Source of the DNA: Heterotrichella gracilis
Lineage: Eukaryota > Sar > Xanthophyceae > Tribonematales > Xanthonemataceae
NCBI GenBank assembly: GCA_032358255.1
Contig: JAULBX010025375.1
Coordinates: 1-62,534 of the forward strand
Direction of reading: 5' to 3'
Length of the DNA stretch: 62,534 nucleotides
Positions 24,141 through 36,715 of the stretch are shown here, piece by piece. A model generated the notes under the pieces. The model was not told the origin of the DNA. It saw nothing but the letters and a program-made list of their open reading frames with translations, and ran no database searches. Each line of letters begins with the position of its first letter. Position 1 is the first letter of the stretch. The position numbers were made by a program, and so were the translations under genes.

Positions 24141-24911
24141 GGTTATTGTCTACACAGGTGACTTGGCTGAAACCAGCTGGTATGATGGAAGGCGTCCAGC
24201 CTAGGCTAGCAAGTAAATATATCTCAGGGAGAACCAGGGCTGACGTTATGTACCGCGCTGCTACTGCAGGAACTGATACAGAGCTAGAAAAGTTGAGATG
24301 CAAATGGTGGGTGCCCAGTACTGCCGTTTGCACAGCGCTCCTGGAGCACAGGGTGTCAAGCAAAAGCCGATACTGCAATGAGGCTTGTATTGCGGTGCTG
24401 TTCACTGCTTCACGGCTTGCAATCTGCTGTGCAATGCGTCGGTACTGCCCAGTTTGCAAACTCTGTGGCGAGCAAAGCGCCCAAGTGGGAACATTTGGAC
24501 CCTTGAGCTGGGGGTGGGTCAATGTGCATTGCCGGTACATTTTGCATTGTGGAGGGTGGGGGCAGAATTCCTAATATTCGAACAAAATATTTTTAAACCA
24601 ACCTAAAACAGCAGCACCCTGTAACAAGGTGGGCTGCGGCGATTGAAGCGAATACCTGTGCCGAGAGCGGTGCAGCAGTCTATGCGTGAAGCCTTCGCTG
24701 GGGTAGACAACTGAGTGGGTTGCCACTTGCATGCATACAGGACCCATTGCATACTGCCGCCAGGCATCCCCCCAGTTTGGAGCCTCTGCAGCCCCTTGAC
24801 CATACGGCGCTGCTAACGTGCTATCCAGCCAGCGTGCTCCCTGTCACACCCGGTACCGTAACTGGGTTGTAGCCTTGGCCATCAGGCGCATCTTGCCCTA
24901 TATTGGACGCA
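24141..24911. promoter_or_regulatory. divergent intergenic region between AsnRS and importin-5
   Basis: About 0.77 kb between two head-to-head start codons. Open frames on both strands here (to 164 aa) have no recognisable protein and are treated as chance. Promoter role is inferred from position. Confidence 0.4.
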
Positions 24912-27900
24912 ATGTCTGCGGCAGACGTGCAAGCCATCTTGAGCGGGGACCAGGGCGCCTTTGAGCAGATGGTGCAACTGCTCATGTCCCCAGACAACGC
25001 CCAGCGCTCCAAAGCGGAGGAGCTTTTCACGACGTCCAAGCAGAACGTGGACCTGTGTGCCTCGAACCTTGTCACCGTGCTGCGAAGGTCACCCCACCTG
25101 GAGTCCCGTGCTCTGTCTGCCGTGCTCCTGAGAAAGGTACTGCCCTGTTTTTGAGGCACGCACGCTTGAACGGATGTGGAACACTGCCCAGAGGGGCACT
25201 TGCCCACTGCTCGGTAGGTCAGGTTGACAGCATGTGTATTGGGGACTTGCAGGTGCTGACCAAAGATGATCCCTCACTTTGGCCAAGGCTCGCCCCCAAC
25301 TCCAAGGTAGGCACCGTGTTTGGAACCAGTCCAAGGAGATTTCACACTATTGTGCACTGTTTGCTTCACACAGCACGCACTGCAAGGCGGCATGTACTGC
25401 TACTGGGTGCAAGTGGTGATGGAGTACCCCCCCTCACAGGCGTTTGTCAAGAACGAGCTGCTGGCATGCATACGGGAGGAGCAGCAGCGCTCCATTGTAA
25501 AAAAGGTATGGGGTGCACACAAAGCAAGGGTCAAACTGTACAGCATGCCATGCGAGGGAACCTTTTGGGCCATGCTGGCTGTCAGGCGCTGCACACGTCC
25601 CCGCACCTTTGCTTGATGTCTTTGGTTGCTTTTGTGCCTGCTGGGTATCTTTGGCTTGGGGTTGACGACTACAACAGGCAGGAGTGGCAGTCATCTTCCT
25701 GTACGCGTGCGTGGTGGCACCTGCCATGGATGCGCAACCACTATCAAGTGACTGCCATGTCCTCTCCACGCGCCCCCATTGGGTGGGCCACCCACCCACC
25801 CGTGCACCCACCTTGCCCAGGTGTGCGACACAGTGGCAGAGCTGGCTGCCGGCATCATCGAGGAGCAGGGCTGGCCGGAGCTGCTGCCCTTCATGTTCCA
25901 GTGTGTGCAGTCCGGCGTGGAGGGGCTGATGGAGAGCGCGCTGTCCATTTTCGCGCAGCTGGCGCACTACGTGATGTCGACGCTGCAGGTGATGCCCCCG
26001 CTGATACCAATGCCCTAGTCCTCGCTCATGTCTTAATTGATGGCCATGCTCAGCCCATGATCATGTCCCTTGTGATGCTCGTGTACTCGTTCAAGTGCGC
26101 GCAAGCCCTCACTCATGATCGTATCCATGGTTCCATGCACTCCCCTAATGTCCACTCTGATTTTCCCCCTGCAGATGTACCTCAGCATGCTGTTAAACCT
26201 TAACCCTAAACCCTAATGCTAACCCTACACCCTGCAGGTGTACATGGGCACGCTGCACCAGGTGCTTGCTGGCGCCCTCACGCACCAGAGCATGAACGTA
26301 CAGGTGGCGGCCATGCGGGCGGCCACCGCTTTCATAGAGGTGCGGGTGGTGGTGGTGGTGGGTGTGGGTAAAGCGAAGTGTATGTGGTGAGGCACACCAG
26401 CCCCCAGTGGTGGTGGTGGTGGTAGGTCAAGCAGTGTGTGTGGTAAAGCTTCTGCTGAGATGTCGACGTTGGTCAATGCTGCCTTCTCAGGTGCAGCCGC
26501 ATTGCTCGGGAGTTGAGGAGCGGCACATCATTGTGGTTGATTGCATGCAAACCCGAGTAAAGTGCTTGACATTAAGCTACCTGACCAATTGCATGTAGAG
26601 CCAATTGACGTCGGCGCCACATGTGCAAGACTGGCTGCTAACTTGGCTAAATTGCTGGAATGCTTGTACAATGACTGCATGGCATCAACCAACCGACCAC
26701 TAGCATTGCCCAGGAGCTTGAGAGCCCCAGCGACCGCGACAAGTTCCAGGACACAATCCCCGGGATGCTGCAAGTCATTGGCAGCGCGCTGAACGCAAAT
26801 GAGGAGGTGCACGCGCAGGACGCACTGGAGATGCTCATCGAGGTGGGGCACGCTAGGGTTGGGGGCCACATGGGTAGGGTTTTGGGGCCACATGCTGGGG
26901 GTGTGGCGCTGGAGGTGCTGCCAGGGTTTCTCAGTGGCTAATGTTTAGATGTCCATGCATGGGGCATGTGCACTTTGCTGGAATTTGGGGTCCATGCATG
27001 GGACATGTGGCCATGCTGGGACTTTGTGGGAGGGCTGTACACATATGCACAGGGCTGTACACATGTGCATGGGACATATGCATGCATGCAGAAGCATGGC
27101 ATGGGCCTGGTGATCATGGTCCAATTGACACATGCTACGGCTGCGGAGGATGTGCGTACTGATATCTGGGGAGGCCCCATTTTGCATGCTAGAGATGTGG
27201 AGCATACACGCCTACTAACTCATTGGCCAAACCTGCCTCGCCATGCATGCACATGGCTGGCGCATGCGGTGACGGCTGCCCCTGATGCTGACGTGGCACC
27301 TGTGGTGGTGTGTGTGCGCAGGTTGCTGAGGAGCACCCGCGCTTCCTGCGCAAGTACCTGGTCCAGGTGGTGGGGGCAATGCTGCAGGTGCGTGGCGTGA
27401 TGGGGGGCCGGGCATGAAAGGGTCGGGCTGGATCAGGGGCTGATTGATCTGCACAGGCTCTGCCCAAATGGGCGAGGCACCGGCATACAACAGCATCACC
27501 ACACAGCCCCACCAATCGCATCACCATCCGCGGCATGCACACGCCTCTGCAGCCGGCAATCAGGTTCCAACTTGGCATGCAAGCGGGGAAGGTGCATCGC
27601 GTGCATTAAGCACACGCAAAGAATGCAATATCTGCCCAATCATCCGGCAAAACTGCACAGAAAGTCTTGCCACGCCATTGGCCGCTCCAGCTTTGCACGC
27701 ATGCCCTACTCCATCCTTAAAACACCCTAATTACCGAACTGAAAACCCTGAATTAAACTCTGAACCCTGCAGATCGCCGAGGCGGAGAGCCTTGAGGACT
27801 CTTCCCGCCAGCTGGCAGCCGAGTTTGTGGTCACGCTGTGCGAGGCGCGTGAGAAGGCCCCTGGGATGATGCGCAAGCTGCCTGACTTTCTGGGGAAGCT

Positions 27901-30900
27901 GTTCCAGATCCTGTTGGGGTTCCTCCTGGATGTGGAGGTGAGCAGAGTGGTGTAGGGTTTAGGGTTTTGGGGAAGCTGTTTCAGATCCTGCTGGGCTTCC
28001 TCCTGAATGTGGAGGTGAGCAGAGTGGTTTTGGGTTTAGGGTTCAGGATTTTTAGAAGCTGTTCCAGATCCTGCTGGGATTCCTCTTGGATGTGGAGGTG
28101 AGCAGAGTGGCAGACCTGGCGGGTGGTGTTTGTGCATGGGCATGGGAGGATGTGGGTGGCTGGATGCATGTGGGTGGGTGTGGGTGTGGGTGGATCTCAA
28201 AGTGCGGCACTCATGTCTGGTGCACAACCGGGTACATGCAAGTTGAAGTCAGCGGGTTGGGGCACAGGGGATGCCTCACAAAGGCAATTGGGAGTGATTG
28301 CACTGTGTGCGGCTGGGTGGGGCAGTAGGAGGCACTTGCAATGGCTAGGTGCCACGCATCCCGCCTGCAGTGGCGCAGTCTGCACCCGCACACCCACCGC
28401 ACCTACCGCCGCCATCACCCACCCCCCACCCCCCACCGCAGGACGACCCCCTGTGGCACAACGCCGACACCGACAAGCACGAGAACGAGGGGGAAGGGGA
28501 ACTCTATGACTTTGGCCAGGAGTGCCTCGACAGGGTGGCCATTGCCCTCGGTGGGAACACCATCGTCCCCATGGCGGGCCAGGCGCTGCCTGCCCTGATG
28601 GCGGATGGTGACTGGAAGAAGCGCCATGCTGCACTGATCTGTCTGGCCCAGATCGCCGAGGGGTGTGTGAAGGTCATGCTCAAGGGGATGGACGGGCTGG
28701 TGGCGCTGTGCATCCAGGTGGGTGGTGGGGTGGTGGTGCATGGTGGCGGGTTGCATGGGAAAATAGTGGGAGTGAGGTTTTGCCGTGCGCAGAGGTGGGC
28801 ATGTCTCGGCGCAAGGCCAGGTGTAGGGGTAAGGAGGTAAATCTAGGGGTAACACGCCACAATGCACAATGCAAGGACGCGTGCCCAACATGGCACATGG
28901 ACATGGGACTGCCTGGCGAATGCTTCCCCTCAGCCGCAAAGTAGCTGTTTTACAAAAGTAAAATGAAGGACTTTGCTTTGTATTATGAATACTTATTATA
29001 CAAGATCTTTAGTAAAATGCCAAACCCGCCCCCCACCTGCCACCGCAGGGCCTGCAAGACCCCCACCCCAAGATCCGTTGGGCAGCCTGCCAGGCGCTTG
29101 GCCAGATGTGCACCGACCTTGGGCCAGACATACAGAAGGAGCAGCATGCGCGCATTCTGCCGGGGCTGCTGGCGGTCATGGACGACTTCAACAACCCTAG
29201 GGTGCAGGTGGGGCATTAGTTGGTGGAAGGTGTGGGCGTCATGCGTGGGATGGTGTGGGTAACCACGGGCGTTAAAATTATACAACTGTGGTTCTGACAC
29301 CTTGAGTGGCAGCCATGGACGGCTTTTCCAACAACTGGCGGTAACACGTGGAGCGGGTGGGGTGGGCAGACGCAGTATAGGGTGCAATGTGGTGCATGTG
29401 ACCCCTCGAGGTGGCTGACGCATGCACTCCCCTGTGGAGCATGGTGTGGCTGTGGCTAGTGCATGTGGGCACATGCGTAGGGTTTAGGGTTTAGGGTATC
29501 TGCATGGACGGGGAATGTCACGCACAGGCATGGCCATTGATGTGGGCGTATCCCTCATGTTAGCATGGCCATGGACATGCACAACCATTTATACAAGGGA
29601 TTCCTGAAGCCTTTTCCAATCATGCTGTGTCCTCACCCGTAAATTTCGCACCCTCCTTCCCCGCCAGGCGCATGCTGCCGCTGCTGTGGTCAACTTCAGC
29701 GAGAACTGCGACCAGGATCTGATGGCGCCCTACCTGGACTCACTCATTCACAAGCTGCTGGCGCTGCTGCAGAACGGGAAGAAGCTGGTGCAGGTGCGGG
29801 GTCTGTGGTATGGTGGGATGGTGGTGGAGGGGTGCACGTGGTGACTCGTCCATGGGTTGATACTGTGTGTGGCGCCATAGCAAGGTCGGTGTGAGTAATG
29901 TGCAAGTGCTACTCAACACACCCAGTGGCCCTACAATGCAATCTCCACCTTAACAACCCCACCCACACACCCCACCAACCCCTCCCGCAGGAGGGCGCCC
30001 TCACCGCCCTGGCCAGCGTGGCCGACTGCGCCCAGGCCGAGTTTGTCAAGTGGTACGACAGCGTGATGCCGCTGCTGAAGCACATCCTGCTTGCCGCCAG
30101 CGACAAGAGCCACCAGCTGCTGCGCGCCAAGGCCCTGGAGTGCATCAGCCTGGTGGGCATGGCGGTGGGGCGAGACAGGTTCAGGGCGGACGCGCAGGAC
30201 GTGATGCAGTTCATGCAGATGCTGCAGGTGGGTGGTGGTGGTGGAGGGGTTTGGGGCTTTGTGGCGTTGGCGGTGGTGTTTGGTGATGCAGTTCATGCAG
30301 ATGCTGCAGGTGGGTGGTGGTGGGGTGGGAGGGGGGGGGGGGGGTAGGCTTGAGTTGCGATTGCCGTATCCAATACCTGCCCCTGCCACTACACACACAA
30401 GCAAATGCACAGCCCCCACCCTTGCTAAATTCTCCCACCTCCCCCTCTACACCTACATGCCACCCATCTTCCCTGTATGCCCCCCTCCACTTTTCACCTT
30501 CCTCAAATTCCCCCATTCTTGCCTGCAGAATAGCCAAATGGACCCCGACGACCCCACCGCCAGCTACATGCTGCAGGCGGGTGCGCGGCTGTGCAAGTGC
30601 CTCAAGGAGGAGTTCCTCCCCTACCTGTCGGTGGTGATGCCCCCCCTGCTGCAAGCGGCGCAGCTTAAGCCGGATGTGCATGTCACTGACGCCGACTCGG
30701 ATGGGGATGAAGGGGACGACGGGGATGAGGAGGTGGGGATGGGAATGATCACGGTGTACCATGGTGTTGTTTATGACCTGTAATGTCGATGCGGATGGGG
30801 ACGAGGGAATTGAAAATCTTGTCAAATCGATGCTTGTGATTAAGTCGATTATCACTGGCAAAGTGCATGCAAGTAGTTGGTAATGGGTGCAGAGATGTGC

Positions 30901-33900
30901 CAGTAAGTGTCTGGAGGAGAGGAAGGTGGCCATGGGTTCCCAAGATTTGCAAACCGCTAGGGTGCTACATGCTGTCACATGCATTGCATAATCCCCCTCT
31001 CCCCCATCCTGCCCAGATTGAGACCATCTACCTTGGCGACCGTAAGATCATGATCAAGACCAGCGTGCTTGAGGAGAAGGCCACCGCGTGCAACATGCTG
31101 TGCTGCTATGTGGAGGAGCTGAAGGATGGGTTTGCACCCTATGTGGAGGAGGTGGGTGGTGGTGGCGGTGGCGGCTTTGGTAGCGTTGGTTCCTACAAGG
31201 GGTGATGTGGTGGCAGTCATTTACTGTCTAACGCGCTGCAACCCAAAGTATATTCCCCATCAAAATTCATCCAGCTTCCTCCCTGTCCCAGCCTCCAATC
31301 TAATGCAACTTGATGCGATCCGAAGCCCGATTCCAATCCAATCACATCTCACCAACCAAATCCAATGCAATCTCATCCCGTCGCCAATCCGTCCCCGATC
31401 TCACCCAATCCAACACCCCCCAGGTGACCAAGATCATGGTCCCCCTGCTCAAGTTCTACTTCCACGAGGAGGTGCGGGCTGCAGCGGTGTCCTCCATGCC
31501 GGAGCTGCTGCGATCGGCGTCGCTGGCGGCTGACAAGGGGCGCGTGCCGCATGAGTTTGTCAAGGCCATGCTGGACTACATATGGGGGCCACTCATGGAG
31601 GCCATGACCAAGGTGGGGGGTGGGGGGAGCAAGGGGTGTGGCGGGTGGGGGTGGCGGCGAGTTCCTGGGGTTGGGTATGGAGCTGGTGGGCGTGTTTCCA
31701 GGACTGGAGTGCTTGGGTGCATGTGCTTTCTATTTATTCTTCCTTGCATCACCGCGTCGCATACCCAGACGTGCATGCAACCAAGGCGGGTTTTGATCTG
31801 CATCGGGCTTGGTAACGAATAAACAGGACGCTACTCACACCTACCTCCTTCCCTTCCACTTCTTTCTCCCCCTCCCCCTGCTTTAACTTTCCTCCTATCC
31901 CCACCCACCCATGCCCTCCCCCCACAACCCCAGGAGCCCGACCAGGAGGTGCTAGCCACCATGCTGGAGTCAGTGACCGACCTCATTGACGTGGTGGAGG
32001 GGCCCAAACTGCTGACCCCAGACCAGCTGGGGGTGCTGTTTGAGCGCCTGGGCGGTGTGTTTGCCACCAGCGAGGAGCGGCGGCAGGAGCGGGCGGAGCG
32101 GCGCAAGGCTGAGGACTTTGACGAGGAGGAGGCGGAGGCGCTGGAGGTGGGTGGGTGGTGGTGGTGGTAGTGGTGGTGGTGCTGGTGGTGGTTGGGTGGT
32201 GATGTTGGTGATGCACCAATGAGTTTGCTGGATATTTTTCCAATGCCTGGCATGGCAGCAGGCGATTCCATGTGCCTGTTTGTACCGCTGTCCATTGGAC
32301 TCCCCTCGCCCACAAAATAGACATATAATCACCACCCACAGGCACAGTACCTGACACATAACACCGTCGGCTCTCATTCACAACACGCACACCATCCCGC
32401 AGGAGGAGAACGAGCAAGAGGAGGAGCTGCTGGACCAGCTGTCCTCGTGCCTCACCACGGTGATGCGGCTGTACCAGGACGGTGCGATGGCCTATGTGGA
32501 CAGGTTGACGGGCATGATTGGGACGCTGCTGCAAAAGGCGCGGTCGGCCGAGGAGCGGCGCATCGGCATCTGCATCATTGACGACATCCTGGAGCACTCG
32601 CCGGCGGGCGCGGCAAAGTACATGGCGCAGGTGCGTGGGGTGTGTGGGGGGGAGGAAATTTCGATTTACCATGAGGTGACTTATGAAGTGTATTTGATGA
32701 TCTAGATGTGTTGTTGACATGCATGTTATAACAATGATAATAGTGTATAAATATGTATTGTTGACATGCATGTAAGAAACTTACCATCAATGGTGTAAAC
32801 CGTAATAGAATACAACTGTCGGTGCTGGCGCAATTTACCCTGGCTGGCTTGGAGTGGGTGTGGAGCCACCAATTGACTTGGCAGATACTGCTGTCTCCTT
32901 TGGAATGCATGTGTCAACCTTCCCCCCCACCCCCTCTTGTTGCAGGCAGTGCCCATCCTCCTTGATGCCTGCACGGACCCCGACCCCTCCCTGCGCCAGT
33001 GCGCGGTGTACGGCTTGGGTGTGATCGCGCAGCACCGACGAGATGCCTTCAGGGCAATCGCAGGGGACGCGGTGCAGCGGATGGTAGCGGTCATCACCAG
33101 CCCAGACGCAAGGTGCGGGGACATGCGAGGGGAGTAACCCCAAGGGTGCATGGCACTGTAAATTCAACCCCAATGCCTTTCAAACCCTAAACCCTGCGTT
33201 GTGATCCACCCGCTGCAGCTGATCATGCACTCATTAGTAACGTGTCATGACAAACCCTAAAGAAACCCTATAGAAACTCCTCGCGCCCTATAGCAACGCC
33301 CTATAGAAGCGTCCTTTAGAAACCCCTCGCGCCCTGTATCGCGCCCTTTAACCCTGCATCAACCCCCCTCGCCACCTACGCCCATGCGCAGGTCTGACGA
33401 CAACGAGATGGCCACCGAGAACGCAGTGAGTGCGCTGGGCAAGGTGCTGGAGGGGCACGGGGATGTGGTGGATGGTGCGGCGGTGGGTGCGGTGTGGGTC
33501 AAGGCGCTGCCACTCACTGCGGACACGGTGGAGGCAAAGCTGGTGCACGCGCAGCTGGTGCGATTCATTGAGGCCTCGGATGCAAGGTGAGGGGCGTGGT
33601 CAGAGGTTGAGAGGGTGCATATACCGATGTACATGTGTTTCTATGCTGCTGCTGCCCCTGATGTCTTGGTGCCTGTGGATGTCATCATCATGCTCGTCCT
33701 CATCATCTTTTGATGTCCTGTTTGGCATGTTTGAGTGTTGGATGGGGATTGGCGGTCTGTGCTGATGAGTCTCACTGCTCATGCACGTCCACTCGCCCAT
33801 GCTCTGCGGTTTTCAGATCATGCACTGCGCATGGCTGCTTGTTGACACCATGTGCTTTGTGCCACCCTGTGCAGGGTGCTGGGTCAGGGCAACGCGCAGT

Positions 33901-34106
33901 TGCCGCAGGTGGTGTCGGTGCTGGCCACAGTGGTGGGCAATGGCAGCCAGTACGCAGAACCAGCCACGCTCACCAAGATGGTGGTGCTGCTGCAGCAGAT
34001 GCAGTCGGCGCTGCCCGGGGAGGTGTTCCAACAACTCACCAGCAGGCTAACGGCCAAGCAGCAAGCAACCCTGCAGGCGGCATTGGCGGGGGCGGCGCAG
34101 AGCTGA
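24912..34106 (+). CDS. IPO5: importin-5 / karyopherin beta-3 nuclear import receptor
   Basis: HEAT-repeat importin-beta family receptor that carries cargo, including ribosomal proteins, through nuclear pores under Ran-GTP control. Twenty exons: 24912-25136, 25253-25306, 25440-25505, 25821-25988, 26238-26339, 26714-26842, 27322-27387, 27773-27937, 28442-28717, 29049-29207, 29668-29793, 29991-30227, 30529-30732, 31017-31151, 31424-31612, 31934-32146, 32403-32630, 32946-33112, 33392-33586, 33875-34106. They close to 1111 aa, against about 1097 for human IPO5. Recognisable family blocks: [15 protein letters not shown] helix, [19 protein letters not shown], the loop [46 protein letters not shown], the acidic stretch [28 protein letters not shown], and the C-terminal [25 protein letters not shown]. 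Seventeen exons begin and end in phase 0. Three introns carry junction copies. Confidence 0.96.
26167..26229 (+). repeat. copy of importin-5 exon 5 acceptor plus CCCTAAA tract
   Basis: CCCCTGCAGATGTACCTCAG at 26167 copies the true junction CCCTGCAGGTGTACATGGGC (26230); about 26 bases match before the copy breaks into TTAACCCTAAACCCTAATGC. A telomere-like tract therefore separates copy and true exon. Confidence 0.85.
27970..28110 (+). repeat. two extra copies of importin-5 exon 8 donor end
   Basis: The exon 8 end with donor (27892-27950; GATGTGGAG/GTGAGCAGAGTGG) is repeated at 27970-28027 and 28055-28110 with few changes. TTTAGGG-type tracts (GTGTAGGGTTTAGGGTTTTG and GGGTTTAGGGTTCAGG) occupy both junctions between copies. 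Confidence 0.95.
29470..29495 (+). repeat. TTTAGGG tract in importin-5 intron 10
   Basis: Short perfect GGGTTTAGGGTTTAGGG run in the intron between exons 10 and 11; no exon copy seen beside it. Confidence 0.85.
30282..30325 (+). repeat. copy of importin-5 exon 12 donor end
   Basis: GTGATGCAGTTCATGCAGAT followed by GCTGCAGGTGGGTGGTGGTG occurs at 30201-30240 (true junction) and again from 30283, essentially identical. The copy would be a fully functional alternative donor context. Confidence 0.93.
33180..33355 (+). repeat. degenerate telomere-like and short tandem repeats in importin-5 intron 18
   Basis: AAACCCTAAACCCTGCG at 33181 and a run of variants of CTATAGAAACCC/TCGCGCCC between about 33250 and 33355 form an irregular short-unit array before exon 19. 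Confidence 0.7.
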
Positions 34107-34644
34107 TTGTGAGGGAATATGTTACCAATGATGTTTGAAGTGATGCTGGGAGCAGTCTGTTTTGTCGGGGTTTGGGGTATGGTTTGGAATGAGAACCCTA
34201 GGTTGGGGCTGAGGTGAGTAGATTGGAGTGAATACCCTAGGTTGGGGTTGTGTGACCTGGGTGATATGGCAAGGTGAAGAGTTAGTACCAGGTGTAAGCA
34301 GATGTAGACCTTGGGGTACGCCCTAGTGGGGCTAGGACTGAGGCTACACCCTAGTATTGACACGCTGTTCAGTGGTGCGCTTGATTCTGACTGGGTGTCC
34401 GTGTAATTCTGCTGGCTGCTAGAGCCTTGCCGTGGGACAAAACCTATCCTTTTTATATCACTGCCTGTTTGTACGTACAAAGTTTGAGTACTTCTTGAGA
34501 TAGAATGAGTCCCCTGCTTGCGATGACCTCGGGCTGGATTGCATGCCCCTTCAGATGCCGTGTATGCCTGATAGTTCGAATTGACCGTTGTAAGCAGGGA
34601 CAATTGCGCCATGCGATTGTTGTGCATATTTGTGCTGTGACAGC

Positions 34645-35002
34645 CCAGCGCGCTGTGGTTTGCCACAAGCCGGGACTTTGATGCACGGGTGGAAATGAGT
34701 GTGCGCTGTATGGCCATCAGGCCTGTGGTGGCCTATTGGGCCAAGGGGTCCCAAGGCCTGTGGTGGCCCATCGCCCTTTTGCATGCACGGTGGACAACCA
34801 CGCCAAGCGGTGTCCCTGCGCCCCCCAGTGGTTTGCCACAAGCCTGGAATCAGATGCAGCGGTGGAAATGGTTTGTGTGTCGTCTGGCCATCAGCCCTGT
34901 GGAGGCCCAACAGCTGGCATCATGGCCCCAGGGCCGGGCACCTCGCCCTTGGAGTATGCACGGTGAACAACCACGCCAAAGCGATAACGTTGTGCGCCCC
35001 AC
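34645..35002. repeat. 174-bp period tandem duplication
   Basis: GTGGTTTGCCACAAGCCGGG at 34654 and GTGGTTTGCCACAAGCCTGG at 34828 start two diverged units; the match continues through GCAGCGGTGGAAATG-like, GGCCATCAG and ATGCACGGTGGACAACCACG-like blocks. Intergenic between importin-5 and eS28. Confidence 0.88.
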
Positions 35003-35320
35003 TGATGTGCATATGTATGCTCGCCAACTGCTGTCAGTCCTGCTGGCGTTTGCTGTGCAGGGCAGGTTGAATCCTGGGGCAGTCCTAGCAGTATTCTGCT
35101 GTGCATCCCCCCCTAGGCGTTCTCAGAGGCCAGTGTTCACCCAACTGCCCCAGTGCACCGCTGACTGGACAGCGATGCTGACCCCCTTGCACAGGTGCGT
35201 GTGGGCCATGTGGCCTTGTAGGGCCTTGGCGCAATCTAGGCATTGTAGATAGTGGAAGTTGTTACAGTATCACCCCAAACCCAACCAGGCTGGGTTTCTC
35301 AGCAAGCATATCGCACAGCC

Positions 35321-36096
35321 CTATCGCAATCTCCGCGCCTCGCGCTCAGACTCCAGAAGGGTCAGGATGTCGCCTGCGGCAGGATACCAAGGTTTCTCAG
35401 CTTGCTGAGGCACGGATGTTGGGTGGGGTCAACCACCTGCTTCATTACCATCAGGTGTGCAACTGCAAAGTCATGCTACCAGGGGTACAACCACCGGTTA
35501 CAAGTCATGCCATCAGGGGTGCAACCATGAGCTGGGCGCTATGGATGGCAGATGCATACTCCCACAGGTTGCCCCTGACAAACCATATATACACTGGCAC
35601 GGTATCTTTGTACTCCAGGTTTGCCCTTCAAAGGCCTTTGCCTGTGTTATGCTGTGCCCCAGGTTGCTCCCCTGCCCACTAACCCCACTCCTAATCAATA
35701 CAACCTGCTTGCTCCCCCATCCCCCAATACCTTCTCTGACGGGGCCCTTGACGTTGCGCATGATGAGGCGGTCCTCATCGTGCAGGAACTTCACGCGGAC
35801 CTGTGTAACCTGGCCACGGGAGCCGGTGCGGCCAATAACCTTCATGACGATCGCCAGCTTTGGTGGGGCGTCCTGGTGGCACATAACGGGGGTGGGCCCA
35901 GTCAGTTCTGTGGGCTGTGATATGGATGCCCCTGCTATTCCTGACAACTGCAGTCCCCGATGCTCAGTGTACAGAATTTAGATGCACGCAGGGGTGCATG
36001 CAGTGCAGTGTGAGTTGGAAAATGCAAGAGTTGTTGGGACGATGGGTGCACATGCATGGCGTGCTGCCAAGCGAGGGTGCAGGGTGCACTCACCAT
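35321..36096 (-). CDS. RPS28: 40S ribosomal protein eS28
   Basis: Small-subunit ribosomal protein eS28, near the mRNA exit of the 40S head. Exons 36094-36096 (the ATG alone), 35731-35872 and 35321-35373 give 65 aa, the family length. The peptide has [35 protein letters not shown] and [16 protein letters not shown], matching eS28 almost throughout. The lone start codon is followed directly by a GTGAGT donor, and the next exon begins after CCACCAG with GACGCC, so the reading frame runs M-DAPPKL. An in-frame ATG at the exon 2 border (MCHQ) exists but would include the acceptor and does not fit the family. A TGTAA signal on the minus strand lies at 35262-35266, about 55 bases past the stop. Confidence 0.95.
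35448..35531. repeat. short tandem repeat in eS28 intron 2
   Basis: Three imperfect units around CCATCAGGGGTGCAAC..CAAGTCATG at 35448, 35476 and 35510. Confidence 0.75.
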
Positions 36097-36715
36097 TGTT
36101 GCGTTGGGTACAAGCTACCCGGGTGCTCACAGCATGCAATCACCGCACCAAGGAAAGGAAGGAGTAGGCAGCAGCGATGGAGTTTGTACGTTGCTGCAAA
36201 ACCTTCTGCTCGAGCGGCGGCCGTAACAAAGCGAACTGGGCGAATTCACTTGGGGATTGTTAGGGTCCCGGGCATGGCTAGAAAGTAACGTTGGGATTTG
36301 GGATTGATAATGTCCCAACAAATTTTACGATTTTATGTTGGGGATGGGAGTTGGTCATTCCTGTGACCTCGTCAACATCCGTTGCTGTCGTTCAAGCAGC
36401 ACCAAAACTGCCCAGCTGCTGTATTTCGTAACGCTGTATAGGTGAATGTAGCCATCAAAAGCTGTTAAGTTGGCAAATAACCAAGTTGCAACATGCATGC
36501 ATGTGCTTGACGCAAGCAAGGTACCACGGGCGAGGTAGCTGCTTCTGGCACTAACTACTACAGAGTTTGTGGCTGCATCGTTAAAAGTCTCCATAATCTG
36601 GTCCACACGCAAACCAAGACCAGGAATCTCCACTTTGAGCCATGCAGCATCCCAAACACTAACGAAAAACAGACCTGGGGCCTTGGGCCACGGGTAAAAC
36701 ACACGCTTGGTCACG
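36097..36715. promoter_or_regulatory. divergent intergenic region between eS28 and TMEM184
   Basis: About 0.6 kb between opposing start codons. No motif that I can name with confidence; promoter function is inferred from position. Confidence 0.4.
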
